From CAZSNT01 sp964607765 (GTDB lineage: Bacteria; Verrucomicrobiota; Lentisphaeria; Oligosphaerales; JABHEG01), in assembly GCA_964607765.1 (NCBI GenBank), contig CAZSNT010000183.1, positions 1 to 19,233 on the forward strand: a DNA stretch of 19,233 bases. Reading direction: 5' to 3'. Shown piece after piece: positions 10,001 through 16,757 of this stretch (position 1 is the first letter of the stretch; the number at the start of each line of letters is the position of its first letter). Under the pieces are notes generated by a model. That model made no database searches. It was given only the letters and a program-made list of their open reading frames with translations, and was not told the origin of the DNA. Made by a program: the position numbers and the translations under genes.

Positions 10001-10981
10001 TGCAGGCGACACGGCATGCTGCCAGCGCCGCACGAAGCCTCGGACATCGACAGCAGATGCGGCGACAGCAACGTCCTGTCTCAGCTCCTCGAGCAGTCCC
10101 GGGTCGGCAGCCGACGGCTGTTCTGCGGTCCACAGCAGGCGCAGCTCCGGAGCAACGTCCTGCAGGACCTCGTCACACTGCATCCGACGCGCCGCACTTC
10201 GTTCCGCCTGCGTCCGGAGCCACCTGGCCCAGTACTCCCAGTCATACCGGTCCCCGCCCCCGAAACGGACTGTCAACACTGTGGCCGCGTACAGTCTGTC
10301 GACTTCCGTGGTGCACGCCGCCGCGATGGCGACGGCGGCTTCGTCACCGGCCCAGCACAGCAGTTGGTCGAGGAGCGCCTTGCGCCGTGCCCAATCCGTC
10401 TCCGCGGCCAGTTGCTTCTGAAGCTCGCCCGGCGTCTGGCCAGCCGGCGAACGGGCCGGCAGCACGCGCGAGCCGGCGCGGCAGACATCCAGATAGAGCC
10501 AGCGCTCCGGCCGTTCGGAAAAAGCCGTCTGCGCGGCGGCGGCCTGGTCGGCGACGAACGCTCTGAGCCCGGGACACGGCGCTCCCTGATTGTCGAGGAA
10601 CGTCAGATCCCGCAGCAGACGCCCGAGCTCGACCGCGGCTTCGGGCAACCCGTCCGCAGTGTCCCAACCGGCCCGGACAGCGACGGGAAGATGACTGAGT
10701 TCCGGCCACGCAGCCGCATCAAACGTGTCCTGCCGACGCAACGCGTCGTGGCAGCGCTTGGCACGCAGCAGCAGACGTTTCTGGATCCGGAAGACAACCG
10801 TACGCGCCTCGCGTTCGTCAACGCTGCACAGTCGCCGCTGGAGGTCGAACAGCTCGACGGCCTTGCTGCGTCCTTCCAGAAGGCAGTTCAGGACAGGCCG
10901 GACTTCGCTGTACTGGAAGTTCCCGCCCAAGGTGTGTTCCAGCAATTCCAGAGCCAGACGTTCACGTGGTGACTCGTGCAT
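4022..10981 (-). CDS. giant polytopic membrane protein (2319 aa), function unknown
   Basis: I cannot assign a function. Residues 1-335 look soluble, mostly helical and Arg/Leu/Ala-rich, with no domain I recognise. Residues about 336-385 are a low-complexity Ala/Pro/Glu linker. From about 397 to near 2295 the protein is almost continuous hydrophobic segments, by eye fifty or more membrane helices, ending in a short charged tail (KTNREELQARFDRLRQAF). The first membrane stretch (NWYMLAGLLLVVVGASLLAF, an Arg-Arg end of helix, then GTAAALVAGAIG) resembles the pattern at the start of DUF2339-type membrane proteins, but those are usually far shorter. AGGAAG (minus strand, 10992-10997) lies ten bases before the ATG and supports the start. 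Frame and hydrophobic codon pattern hold throughout, so I see no frameshift. It is followed after about 118 bases by the acyl ligase gene. Confidence 0.85.
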   Translation of the reverse strand: MHESPRERLALELLEHTLGGNFQYSEVRPVLNCLLEGRSKAVELFDLQRRLCSVDEREARTVVFRIQKRLLLRAKRCHDALRRQDTFDAAAWPELSHLPVAVRAGWDTADGLPEAAVELGRLLRDLTFLDNQGAPCPGLRAFVADQAAAAQTAFSERPERWLYLDVCRAGSRVLPARSPAGQTPGELQKQLAAETDWARRKALLDQLLCWAGDEAAVAIAAACTTEVDRLYAATVLTVRFGGGDRYDWEYWARWLRTQAERSAARRMQCDEVLQDVAPELRLLWTAEQPSAADPGLLEELRQDVAVAASAVDVRGFVRRWQHAVSPAEQAALLGRGVAPVVAEPAEPVAAAPAAIEPAAEEPATEAAESPGAPPPAAAAPPAAVAMWHEHVQPVLAENWYMLAGLLLVVVGASLLAFSPWGKHWLLRYTLMPGLLAAFTFGLAELGGWLQRRHSDLTGTAAALVAGAIGLVPLNLMFLCRLARDPGVPWRLAVLAVLSGVYLAAFGVAVRRWCGKVHDALARILGNTLSVMAAVVAAAAFLRLCPPGHAALVPVTVVCFYAACALACVAVHGFLGRVLTAELIAEQRVPAFFCATLGLVLLEAFVCVHYALRIVPSATVYAMLLILVGHEVFGWEARLGRLRASDREYNGESFVGYALVVAGLVMSVSDPVLRIATFVLAGCVWLAQARRRPGMQQYWIGMVLVLLGGAAIGMLDAFPRGRDLNLLPVLGLGLALGLTVTRVVARRAGEKRLCDAAVELQPIVLLFTTAVSLISQLTLRSAPAVTALTLVVVAAFFLVRALALERLSWLHAAMALLALALPYSGCVDMRTLRVGGNTMPFGLAVLGCLWLGVLRLWPREFLLRARSTVLWTYGALAVAAMVARVSIEGQVAGTALDVLGPWLMAAVLTVAAYTSRSPVPGLMAGTLVAVLFPELRFGHESVLRWLAWGSGLGSALSACALVVGSFAIRRLPALQELTEGDRMPDAAAFPVERRDSRVFTVPMLAAGAFLCARVCAWDVQVLIFSGAMDMRAVVALGVCAVTWPLAAVFLRQYAVRRLLVACGWVALLLCCLNGQQVLGGGWRPAMGLFWTGLALQLSWVVFRVLTRGFEWIEDLFLQPLEQLLARCGLVVGWLTVAVLLLSSNVPEWGWLALFLMCQLAWHGVRTSQPRHGVVLFVLTACCLAGRTVKPGRFLLLALSMERTFQPLLVFALALLVAAVALEHFSRLRERILALAVPLRTGAMTLTCVLALFGVGACFAGGTVGVPAETDRVLLVLALALFARSERSGMFGLLACAAAYVFLHVPLSAAARELLNPRHLAAAALALCACPALARVLKDRCAWLLAGRHPLTEQGPNQSWWFIGACLSAVSVAALLQVGESVAGTDVPRALQLLAPFAAVSCYAAASWYLASPSLAVIAGILLGVANVDLVALLLGRRMAGLGMSANHVASAGLFLTLAELRLARLFAKRSAAVAMLNHGCVAAAGLVLGLLVANYVVSPDLATVTSGRCVVSGLLALGAGLTFRWAAGQEQYAEQQATVWLSSLWHTSLALALWCLVFLVPALRQPAAVMPALAVVPVCFWVCAELGMRQRRDAPALRTVCWRHSASMVACFVLALYVSRAAFQMVLFPGVPVLLTHYHDNAVVAVAMGLLLLRLHGLGGDWWLGFYGGLAVLVGCFFGITAYPGLSPFDQPLAAAWTAVVLTHFFTLGSVRQSPLRTALHVIANLDGPGWNALRRAWGRALLWASQLMVLVALLSDFRGHGVQVPLLGIAAASVLVHHAILGASARYYAVACVEVLLALHADFLLPADTPALIAADNVVWVLLAVWAGLVGAWSVLERRPVLLRVSGLSSTGLAWLCMGHVLYQRPASGAGVAAFLGAAVLSALTPVEKRLPGTPSQARAGRLLLVAPIWAAYFGVRYHADAGPLALAPWVAFCGTVLGIAAAARHACRRPGAVSRLLPPGPPLLLHRAFGMLETDGDARFGKGLGLVLMVMTLMLLGHYGGNQAAGTVLLFGALWGGLAWAWFVRGADRPGLAPNLVAQLCIVGALIVVRWLVQRVVVQWSYEHDVWVCMAASCCLAGGKRVIDRQEPSLRTSLLVTLWTLPALQLAWALFHGLGTDLTLVVLGLNSVLFAAAGGGDRESPLNAAAIAGAVAFVLLFFWTKLELRVFHAYTIPTGMGVLGLLQLFGENMTRTARNRVRLVTLCGMLGSTGYYVLTDPGYGLAFHLTMVLLCVGAMALGGFLRVRLYLVLGFAGLIVDLAALVHKVALHMQTALKMMGLGVSLLLIGVALVVGAIYYKTNREELQARFDRLRQAFGEWE

Positions 10982-11203
10982 GTGCTTGTCTCTTCCTGGA
11001 GTGTACTCAGTGTTCGGTGTTCAGTCCGGGCCCCGATCGTCTGGCGCGGAGCCGCATAGTCTGGTTCCTCGGCCATGGGAGTCCTGTTCTCTCAGACAAC
11101 GGCCCCGTCGACTGCAGTCGGCAGCTGCCGTTTGCACCCGATTGCTGTCGAGTCTGTTCTTCCGAGCTCAGGGGGTCTGTACTCTCAGGCAAGCGTTCGG
11201 TGC
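10982..11203. other. gene-free spacer with degenerate short repeats
   Basis: No credible gene is seen in these 222 bases between the zinc-ribbon gene and the giant membrane protein gene. Degenerate heptamers TACTCAG, TGTTCGG, TGTTCAG occur at 11004-11024. Two imperfect copies of a CTGTNCTCTCAGNCAA-type motif lie about 90 bases apart (near 11087 and 11177). The leader and any promoter of the giant gene must be here or further upstream, but I cannot point to a clear -35/-10 pair. Confidence 0.5.
10992..10997 (-). promoter_or_regulatory. ribosome-binding site of the giant membrane protein
   Basis: On the minus strand this reads AGGAAG, ten bases upstream of the ATG at 10981. It supports that start for the giant protein. 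Confidence 0.6.
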
Positions 11204-11512
11204 TTACCACACGCATTTCAATAGCCACAGCACGAACAAGGCGCAAACAGCGACTGCCACGAGCCGGACCGGCGTCAGGCCGAGGGGCCAGTCTGGGCTT
11301 TCGAACTCACGTTTGACGAAAGCATCGTAGTCGAAGTCATCGTCATCGCAGCTGCCCGGGATATCGGGCGAACAGCTATCAGCGTTCTCTGCCCAGCCTG
11401 TTTCCCGATCAGAGCCGCACTCCGGGCAGGCCAGGGCCGAGCTCTTGACCTCAGCGCCGCAGTTCGGGCAGCTGAACGTTGTTGTTCGGCCTCTGCCGGG
11501 ACTCGCATGCAT
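11204..11512 (-). CDS. small zinc-ribbon protein with C-terminal membrane anchor
   Basis: From the ATG at 11512 the protein has 102 residues. Two CxxC knuckles near the N-terminus (CPNCGAE ... ACPECGSD) form a zinc ribbon. An acidic linker rich in Asp (DDDDFDYDAF) and a segment with PDWPLGL follow. The last 20 or so residues are one hydrophobic helix (VRLVAVAVCALFVLWLL) ending in KCVW, so it is probably tail-anchored with the ribbon in the cytoplasm. The start is fixed by a strong GGGAGGT (minus strand, 11521-11527) eight bases before the ATG. Such small zinc-ribbon membrane proteins have no agreed function. It is the first gene of the minus-strand block and diverges from larE. Confidence 0.8.
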   Translation of the reverse strand: MHASPGRGRTTTFSCPNCGAEVKSSALACPECGSDRETGWAENADSCSPDIPGSCDDDDFDYDAFVKREFESPDWPLGLTPVRLVAVAVCALFVLWLLKCVW

Positions 11513-11520
11513 GGAACCGG

Positions 11521-11527
11521 ACCTCCC
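11521..11527 (-). promoter_or_regulatory. strong ribosome-binding site of the zinc-ribbon gene
   Basis: On the minus strand this reads GGGAGGT, eight bases before the ATG at 11512. It decides for this start over upstream in-frame alternatives around 11533. Confidence 0.75.
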
Positions 11528-11733
11528 TCGCAATCACTGTCGGGATACCGTACCACGCATCCTGCCGCAGTGCACGCAGAAAGGTACGGCTCGACGGGGT
11601 ACAGTATGGGTTGCACGACCACGTTCCTGCCCGGGGCGCGGAACCGCGGCCGCGGCGGCCAGGTCAAAGGTAGAGATTCCCGATCCGGGGACGCGACGCG
11701 TCCGCGGCTGACTGCACGACGAGCTGTAGACAT

Positions 11734-11737
11734 GGAG
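11734..11737 (+). promoter_or_regulatory. ribosome-binding site of larE
   Basis: GGAG lies seven bases before the ATG at 11745. This selects that ATG over the out-of-frame ATGs at 11732 and 11741. Confidence 0.6.
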
Positions 11738-11744
11738 CAGATGA

Positions 11745-12608
11745 ATGGTACAAGAGGCCAACAGCGCGCCCCTTCCAATCCCGACTCTGGAGCAGAAACT
11801 GGACCGTTGCGCCGATACTTTGCGTGCTCTGAAGCGGGTGGTTGTAGCTTTCTCGGCAGGTGTTGACAGCACGTTTCTCCTGGCGTTGGCCACCGAGACA
11901 TTGGGTGCGGACCTCGTGTTGGCGGCGGTAGGTGTCTCACCCAGCCTGCCCGAGCGGGAGTTGGCGGAAGCGCGACATTACGCCGAGACACTTGGCGTCG
12001 AGCTCGTGGAGGTGGTGACAGGTGAGATGGACGACCCGCGTTACGCGTCGAACCCAGCGGAGCGTTGCTACTTCTGCAAACACGACCTGTTCGAGCGCCT
12101 GACCGACCTGGCCGCCAAACGTGACGCCGGCGTTGTGGTCAGCGGCGCCAATGCGGATGACACGGGTGACTTTCGGCCCGGACTGCGCGCTGGGCGGGAG
12201 CTGGGTGTGCGCAATCCCTTGATGGAGTCCGGGCTGACCAAAGCGGACATTCGCGAGCTTTCGCGTCGCATGAGCGTTCCCACCTGGGACAAGCCGGCAA
12301 TGGCGTGCCTTGCCAGTCGCGTGCCGTACGGGCAGCCGATAACCCCTGAAGTGCTGAAGCGCGTGGAGCGCACGGAGGCCGCGCTGCATGACCTGGGCTT
12401 CCGCGCGTGCCGTGTACGGTGTCACGGACAGGTGGCCCGGATCGAGCTTCCCGTCGATGACTTCAGCCGCGCCATCGAGTGCCGGGAGGCCATTGTGGCC
12501 GCGGCCAGCGATGCCGGCTTCAGCTACATCGGCCTCGATCTCAAAGGCCTCCGGTCAGGCTCCATGAACGAGGTGCTGACGGCGGCCGTCATATCGGCAA
12601 GTGCGTAG
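11745..12608 (+). CDS. larE: LarE, ATP-dependent sacrificial sulfur transferase
   Basis: LarE adenylates and sulfurates the pyridinium biscarboxylic acid precursor of the nickel-pincer nucleotide cofactor of lactate racemase and related enzymes; it acts in the cytosol. The 287-residue length is normal. The PP-loop SAGVDST is at 37-43. The family motif ACLASRVPYG is at 187-196; its Cys188 corresponds to the sulfur-donating cysteine (Cys176 in Lactiplantibacillus plantarum LarE). RCYFCK at 107-112 supplies two more cysteines (108, 111), so this could be one of the multi-cysteine LarE forms that hold an iron-sulfur cluster instead of sacrificing a cysteine; sequence alone does not settle that. 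LarB and LarC, the partner enzymes, are not in the window. The next gene follows in the same direction after 95 bases. Confidence 0.94.
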   Translation: MVQEANSAPLPIPTLEQKLDRCADTLRALKRVVVAFSAGVDSTFLLALATETLGADLVLAAVGVSPSLPERELAEARHYAETLGVELVEVVTGEMDDPRYASNPAERCYFCKHDLFERLTDLAAKRDAGVVVSGANADDTGDFRPGLRAGRELGVRNPLMESGLTKADIRELSRRMSVPTWDKPAMACLASRVPYGQPITPEVLKRVERTEAALHDLGFRACRVRCHGQVARIELPVDDFSRAIECREAIVAAASDAGFSYIGLDLKGLRSGSMNEVLTAAVISASA

Positions 12609-12690
12609 ATCCACGCCGCCTCGTGCCGTTGATCGCGACGGGCGGACCCCCACGACCTTGCGCTGTCCACTCCGCGTTGATCCAGAACAG

Positions 12691-12695
12691 AAGGA
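12691..12695 (+). promoter_or_regulatory. ribosome-binding site of the beta-propeller gene
   Basis: AAGGA lies eight bases before the ATG at 12704. It marks this ATG as the start instead of an in-frame start up to 75 codons further upstream, which would overlap larE. Confidence 0.65.
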
Positions 12696-12703
12696 AATCA
12701 GGC

Positions 12704-13600
12704 ATGACCAATCGGGGGCAGGTTGCAGTCGCTGTGTCTTTCGCCGTTCTTGGGCTGGTCTGTACGGGTTGCCAGATCAGACGGAGTTGTTGCGTAGGGG
12801 CAGGTTGGAAGGTCGTCACGGTCAGGGAGGTCACGGGGTTACAGTTCCCGGAGTGCGCCCTGCCCGACCCGGAGAGCGGGATTCTCTACGTTTCGAATAT
12901 TGCCTGCGCGCCCGGCGAGTTCTGGACGGATGACGGGAGCGGTTTCGTGTCGCTTCTCAGCTCGGCGGGGGACATGGCGGCGTTGCGGTGGGTCCAGGGC
13001 ACGTCGCAACTGCCCGTGCACGGCCCGAAGGGGATGTGCACTCTCGGCGAGCACCTGTATTTCACCGACAACACGCAGGTGAAACGCTGCGCCGCCGCAA
13101 CCGGCACGGACGTGGAGGTGGTTGCCTCGGGGTTCGGCAAAGCGAACGACCTGGCCACGGACGGCAGGTGGGTGTGGGTATCTGATACGGTGGCCGGCAA
13201 GGTGTATCGGCTCGGTTCGAACGGCGAAAAGACTGCAATCCAGGCTCCTGAAGGCGTGAACGGCATCACGTTCCACGGCCGGAAGATGTTCGCGGTCAGC
13301 TGGGGGTTGCATGATCTGTATGAACTGGATCCGTCCGGGAAGGCACCGCCCACGGCGTTTGGGCTGGCCGAACACTTCGCGGGCCTTGACGCCATCGAGG
13401 TGCTGAACGACGGGTGCTTTGTTGTCTCGGATTACAAGGGAGGGAAGCTCGATCTTGTGGGCCACGATCGCGAAACCGTGCTGACCTTGGCCGAGCTCGA
13501 GTCACCGGCGGATTTCGGGTACGACAGGGAACGCGGTTTGCTCTACGTCCCGGAAATGCTCGCGAACCGTCTGACGATCCTGAGGATAGCCCATGAGTGA
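12704..13600 (+). CDS. exported SMP-30/NHL-like beta-propeller protein, possible lipoprotein
   Basis: The 298-residue protein starts with a signal-type hydrophobic stretch (VAVAVSFAVLGLVCTGC). Cys23 is preceded by Thr-Gly, as in a lipobox, but position -3 is Cys where Leu is usual, so lipidation is likely but not certain. The rest repeats propeller-blade patterns: LYVSNIA near 61, GMCTLGEHLYFTDN near 110-123, NDLATDGRWVWVSDT near 148-162, VNGITFHGRKMFAVSW near 185-200, DAIEVLNDGCFVVSDY near 229-243 and FGYDRERGLLYVPEM near 271-285. This is the arrangement of SMP-30/gluconolactonase or NHL-like sugar or lactone sensors and hydrolases, with about six blades. I cannot identify a catalytic metal site with confidence. 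It stands alone after larE and before the ATPase operon. Confidence 0.82.
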   Translation: MTNRGQVAVAVSFAVLGLVCTGCQIRRSCCVGAGWKVVTVREVTGLQFPECALPDPESGILYVSNIACAPGEFWTDDGSGFVSLLSSAGDMAALRWVQGTSQLPVHGPKGMCTLGEHLYFTDNTQVKRCAAATGTDVEVVASGFGKANDLATDGRWVWVSDTVAGKVYRLGSNGEKTAIQAPEGVNGITFHGRKMFAVSWGLHDLYELDPSGKAPPTAFGLAEHFAGLDAIEVLNDGCFVVSDYKGGKLDLVGHDRETVLTLAELESPADFGYDRERGLLYVPEMLANRLTILRIAHE

Positions 13601-13690
13601 GCCAATCCCACCGATGCCCGTGCGTGGCTGCTGTGGGTGTTCCGGGTGGGCGGTCTTCCGGTCGCATCCTTCACGTTCTTCATGACAGGC

Positions 13691-13718
13691 TTGTGCTGCC
13701 CCTATTCGAGGCTATAAT
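13691..13718 (+). promoter_or_regulatory. candidate sigma-70-type promoter of the ATPase-SPFH operon
   Basis: A perfect TATAAT lies at 13713-13718. A poor -35 candidate, TTGTGC (13691-13696), precedes it by a 16-base spacer. Transcription would start around 13725, which would leave a leader of about 30 bases carrying GGAGG before the TTG at 13755. The -10 match is strong for GC-rich DNA; the -35 is weak. Confidence 0.5.
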
Positions 13719-13738
13719 GGCGTTTTGCCAATTGTGAC

Positions 13739-13743
13739 GGAGG
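13739..13743 (+). promoter_or_regulatory. ribosome-binding site deciding the ATPase start
   Basis: GGAGG lies eleven bases before the TTG at 13755. The in-frame alternatives TTG 13725 and GTG 13734 have no such site, and they sit at the predicted transcription start. Confidence 0.55.
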
Positions 13744-13754
13744 CACGCGCTGTC

Positions 13755-16700
13755 TTGGATATTGCGTCGCTGCTAAAAGACCCTGATCGCCGCCGCCTTG
13801 CCTTGACTGCGCTGGTCGCCGTTGGCCTGGCTGCTTACCTTTCCGGCGCCCTGCGGAGCATCTACGGCTTCGACCTGGCCCTGATCCTGACGCTGATCGG
13901 CGGTTTCCCCATTTTCCACGAGGCCGTCAGCGGCCTGCTCTCGTTCAGCATCTCGGCCGATCTGGCCGTGAGCCTTGCGGCGGTGGCTGCGCTGGCGATC
14001 GGCCAGTACGCCGTTGCGGCGGAAGTCATCCTGATCATGCTCATCGGCGAGTCGCTGGAGCACTTTGCCGTCTGCCGCACGCGCTCCGGCATCGCTGAGC
14101 TGCTGTCTCTGCGTCCCGACACGGCTCGCGTGCGCCGTGACGGTGCGGAAGTGCTGGTCGAGTACAGCGAACTGCGCACTGACGACGTTGTGATTGTACG
14201 CCCCGGCGACCGCATTCCGGTGGACGGGACCGTGCTTCAGGGCGGTTCCTCCGTGGATCAGAGCCCGATCACCGGCGAGTCACTTCCCGCGGACAAGACG
14301 GTCGGTGACGGAGTTTTCGCGGGCACGATCAACCTTTACGGGACCATCGAGATCGCGGCGGAACGTCTCGGACCGGATACGACTCTCGAGCAGATCATTC
14401 ATCTGGTCGAGGAGGCGGAATCGGCCAAAGCTCCGACGCAACGGCTTGCCGACCGTTACGCTACGTGGTTCGTGCCTGTCGTGATCCTCGCAGCGGGGTT
14501 GACCTACGTATTCACACGTGACGTCATCCGTTCCGTTGCGGTTCTGGTTGTGGCTTGTCCCTGCGCCCTGGTCCTCGCCACGCCCACGGCAATCGCTGCC
14601 GGAATCGGCCGGCTGGTCCGCCAGGGCGTTCTGGTCAAGGGCGGTGCAGTGCTGGAGAGTCTGGGCCGACTCCGTACGGTGGTGTTCGACAAGACCGGCA
14701 CGCTCACCTCGGCCACGCTCCATGTGTGCGGCGTGTTCCCCGCCCGCGGGGTGACAGAGCAGGAACTGCTCCGCGTCACCGCAGCTGTGGAATCGCACTC
14801 CGAGCACCCTCTGGGCAAGCTGGTTGTGGCGAAAGCCGAGGCCGAGGGCATCGCGCCGCCTGCCGCGACCTCGTTCACGGCCCATCCCGGGCTGGGTGCG
14901 GAGGCAACGGTCGAGGATACGGTTGTGCGCGTGGGCAACATGCGGTTCCTCGCCGAAAACGACGTAGCGGTCCCCGAGGATCTCATGGCATCCGCGGCCG
15001 TGCCGGGCGCCACGCTTGTCTTGGCAGCCCGGGACCGGGGGATCTTGGGCGCGATCGCTGTGCGCGACACAGTCCGAGCCGAAGCGCAGTCGGCAGTGGC
15101 GCAGCTCCGCGAGCTCGGCGTCACGCACATTGCCATGCTCACCGGCGACCGTGCCGACGCCGCCGATGCGGTAGCGGACACGCTGGGGATCAGCGAACGT
15201 TTCAGTGAGCTCCTGCCTGCTGACAAGATCGCGGCGATCACGAGACTGCAGCAGGAGAACGGCCCGGTCGCCATGGTTGGCGACGGGATCAACGACGCCC
15301 CGTCCCTGACCGCGGCCGATGTAGGCGTTGCACTGGCGGACATCGGCACGGACGTGGCGATCGCCTCGTCTGACGTGGTGCTGGTGGGCGACGACCTGCA
15401 GAAGCTGGTGGCCGCCGTTGCCTGCGGCAAACGGGTACTGCGCACGATCTGGCAGAACATCATCGCGTTCGCTCTGACCTTCAACGCCTTGGCCGTGGTG
15501 GTGGCCGCCCTCGGCTGGATCAGCCCGGTGGTCGCCGCGGTCCTGCACCAAGTCAGTTCGCTGGTGGTCGTATGCAACTCGCTGCGGCTTCTGGTCGACT
15601 GGGGCGAGTGGGTTCGGGGCACGCAGCAGGCGGGCCGCTGGCTGTCGTCTCGGCGGTGGACGCTGGCCAAGGCCGCGGCCGGGGTCGCCGGGGCCGTTTA
15701 CATCTTGAGCGGTTGCTACACAGTTCAGGTAGGCGAGGCCGCCGTCGTACGACGGTTCGGGCGTGTCCTTCTGCCTCCGCGCGGCCCCGGGCTGCACTAC
15801 CGTCTGCCGGTGCCGTTCGGCATGCACGCCACGGTGCAGGTCAGCAAGGCCCGCCGAGCCGAGATCGGGTTCCGGACGATGCCGGGCGTGTTCACCGAAC
15901 CGCCTGCGTACGACTGGAACGTGCAGCACCGCGGCGGGCGTTTGGAGCGCGTTGACAGCGAAGCGACGCTGTGGACGGGTGACGAGAATCTGGTGGATCT
16001 GAGTATGGTTGTGCAATACCGCATCAACGACCCTGTCGCGGTGGTGTGCGGCTTGGCGTCGCCGCGCGGCACAGCGGAGGCGGCCTGGGAGCAGTTGGTG
16101 CGCACAGCTGGTCAGGAAGCGCTGGCTGCGGAGCTCTGCAGCCGGCCGATCGAGGATGTGCTGCACAGTGCACGCGGTGCGATTGAGGAGGGCGTGCTGG
16201 CGCGCATGCGTGCAGCCATGGCAGAGCTGCACAGGCGCGGCCCAGCCGGCGCGGAGGCACTGACGACGACGCGCCCGGTTCTGAACATCACACGGGTCTG
16301 TCTTGGCGACGTGCATCCGCCGCTGGATGTGGTGCCCGCATTCCGCGAGGTAGCCAGCGCGTTGGAGGACAAGGAAGCGAGAATCAACCGGGCACGCGCT
16401 TACCAGAGCGAAGCAGAGGCCCTGGTCGAGGGGCAGGTGGCTGAGCGGCTGCGCGCCGCAGAGAGTTTCCGCGACGACCGGATCGCACGTGCGCACGGAG
16501 ACGCCGGCAAGTTCACCGAGTTGGCGGCCGGCTACGCGCAGAACCGAGACCTTGCCGCGCTGCGTCTGCACTTTGACATGATTGAGACGACGCTGGCGGG
16601 GAGACCGAAAGTGATCGTCGGCGGCACGCCCGCCGGGAGACGCCGGATGCTGTTTCTCAGCAAAGACGGCGTGTGGCCAGGCGCGCGCGCCCTGCTGTCG

Positions 16701-16757
16701 CCGGATGAGTCGTTCGCCTCGCCCGAATCGGAACGGGAAGGAATTGAGCAGGAATGA
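13755..16757 (+). CDS. P1B-type heavy-metal ATPase fused to an HflK-type SPFH domain
   Basis: Numbering from the TTG at 13755 (1000 residues). Residues 1-615 are a complete P1B-type cation-pumping ATPase: four N-terminal helices, TGES 173-176 in the actuator domain, the CPC metal site 268-270, DKTGTLT with the phosphorylated Asp312, SEHPLG (His351), TGD 463-465, GDGINDAP 509-516 and two last helices ending NSLRLL. There is no N-terminal heavy-metal-binding domain. A ninth helix (about 637-653) leads into an HflK-like SPFH domain: VGEAAVVRRFG, GPGLHYRLPVPF, TGDENLVDLSMVVQYRI (741-757), AFREV (862-866) and a charged coiled-coil region up to about 940. Nine helices would put the SPFH part on the outer side of the cytoplasmic membrane, as in HflK. 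The last helix has HQVSS (598-602), matching neither the copper pattern MxxxSS nor the zinc/cadmium aspartate, so the metal is open. The stop codon overlaps the next gene by four bases. Confidence 0.93.
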   Translation: MDIASLLKDPDRRRLALTALVAVGLAAYLSGALRSIYGFDLALILTLIGGFPIFHEAVSGLLSFSISADLAVSLAAVAALAIGQYAVAAEVILIMLIGESLEHFAVCRTRSGIAELLSLRPDTARVRRDGAEVLVEYSELRTDDVVIVRPGDRIPVDGTVLQGGSSVDQSPITGESLPADKTVGDGVFAGTINLYGTIEIAAERLGPDTTLEQIIHLVEEAESAKAPTQRLADRYATWFVPVVILAAGLTYVFTRDVIRSVAVLVVACPCALVLATPTAIAAGIGRLVRQGVLVKGGAVLESLGRLRTVVFDKTGTLTSATLHVCGVFPARGVTEQELLRVTAAVESHSEHPLGKLVVAKAEAEGIAPPAATSFTAHPGLGAEATVEDTVVRVGNMRFLAENDVAVPEDLMASAAVPGATLVLAARDRGILGAIAVRDTVRAEAQSAVAQLRELGVTHIAMLTGDRADAADAVADTLGISERFSELLPADKIAAITRLQQENGPVAMVGDGINDAPSLTAADVGVALADIGTDVAIASSDVVLVGDDLQKLVAAVACGKRVLRTIWQNIIAFALTFNALAVVVAALGWISPVVAAVLHQVSSLVVVCNSLRLLVDWGEWVRGTQQAGRWLSSRRWTLAKAAAGVAGAVYILSGCYTVQVGEAAVVRRFGRVLLPPRGPGLHYRLPVPFGMHATVQVSKARRAEIGFRTMPGVFTEPPAYDWNVQHRGGRLERVDSEATLWTGDENLVDLSMVVQYRINDPVAVVCGLASPRGTAEAAWEQLVRTAGQEALAAELCSRPIEDVLHSARGAIEEGVLARMRAAMAELHRRGPAGAEALTTTRPVLNITRVCLGDVHPPLDVVPAFREVASALEDKEARINRARAYQSEAEALVEGQVAERLRAAESFRDDRIARAHGDAGKFTELAAGYAQNRDLAALRLHFDMIETTLAGRPKVIVGGTPAGRRRMLFLSKDGVWPGARALLSPDESFASPESEREGIEQE

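Larger units (their letters stand above)
11513..11744. other. divergent intergenic region between zinc-ribbon gene and larE
   Basis: These 232 bases separate two divergent genes and should hold promoters for both. Apart from the two ribosome-binding sites at its ends, I see no convincing promoter pair, riboswitch or repeat. The short overlapping open frames here have no recognisable content. Confidence 0.4.

Noticed and set aside
8552..10972. Long plus-strand open frame (806 codons) antisense to the giant gene
   Set aside because: It has the same Gln/His/Arg-rich antisense composition, no recognisable motif and no ribosome-binding site; the minus-strand protein is clearly hydrophobic and continuous.
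11534..11893. Minus-strand open frame ending in a CVHCG motif, as a second zinc-ribbon gene
   Set aside because: Only one CxxC is present, most of the frame is antisense to larE, and there is no ribosome-binding site or further similarity.
12479..12703. Upstream extension of the beta-propeller gene
   Set aside because: The extra 75 codons overlap larE and would bury the signal sequence. AAGGA and an ATG at 12704 directly precede the signal peptide.
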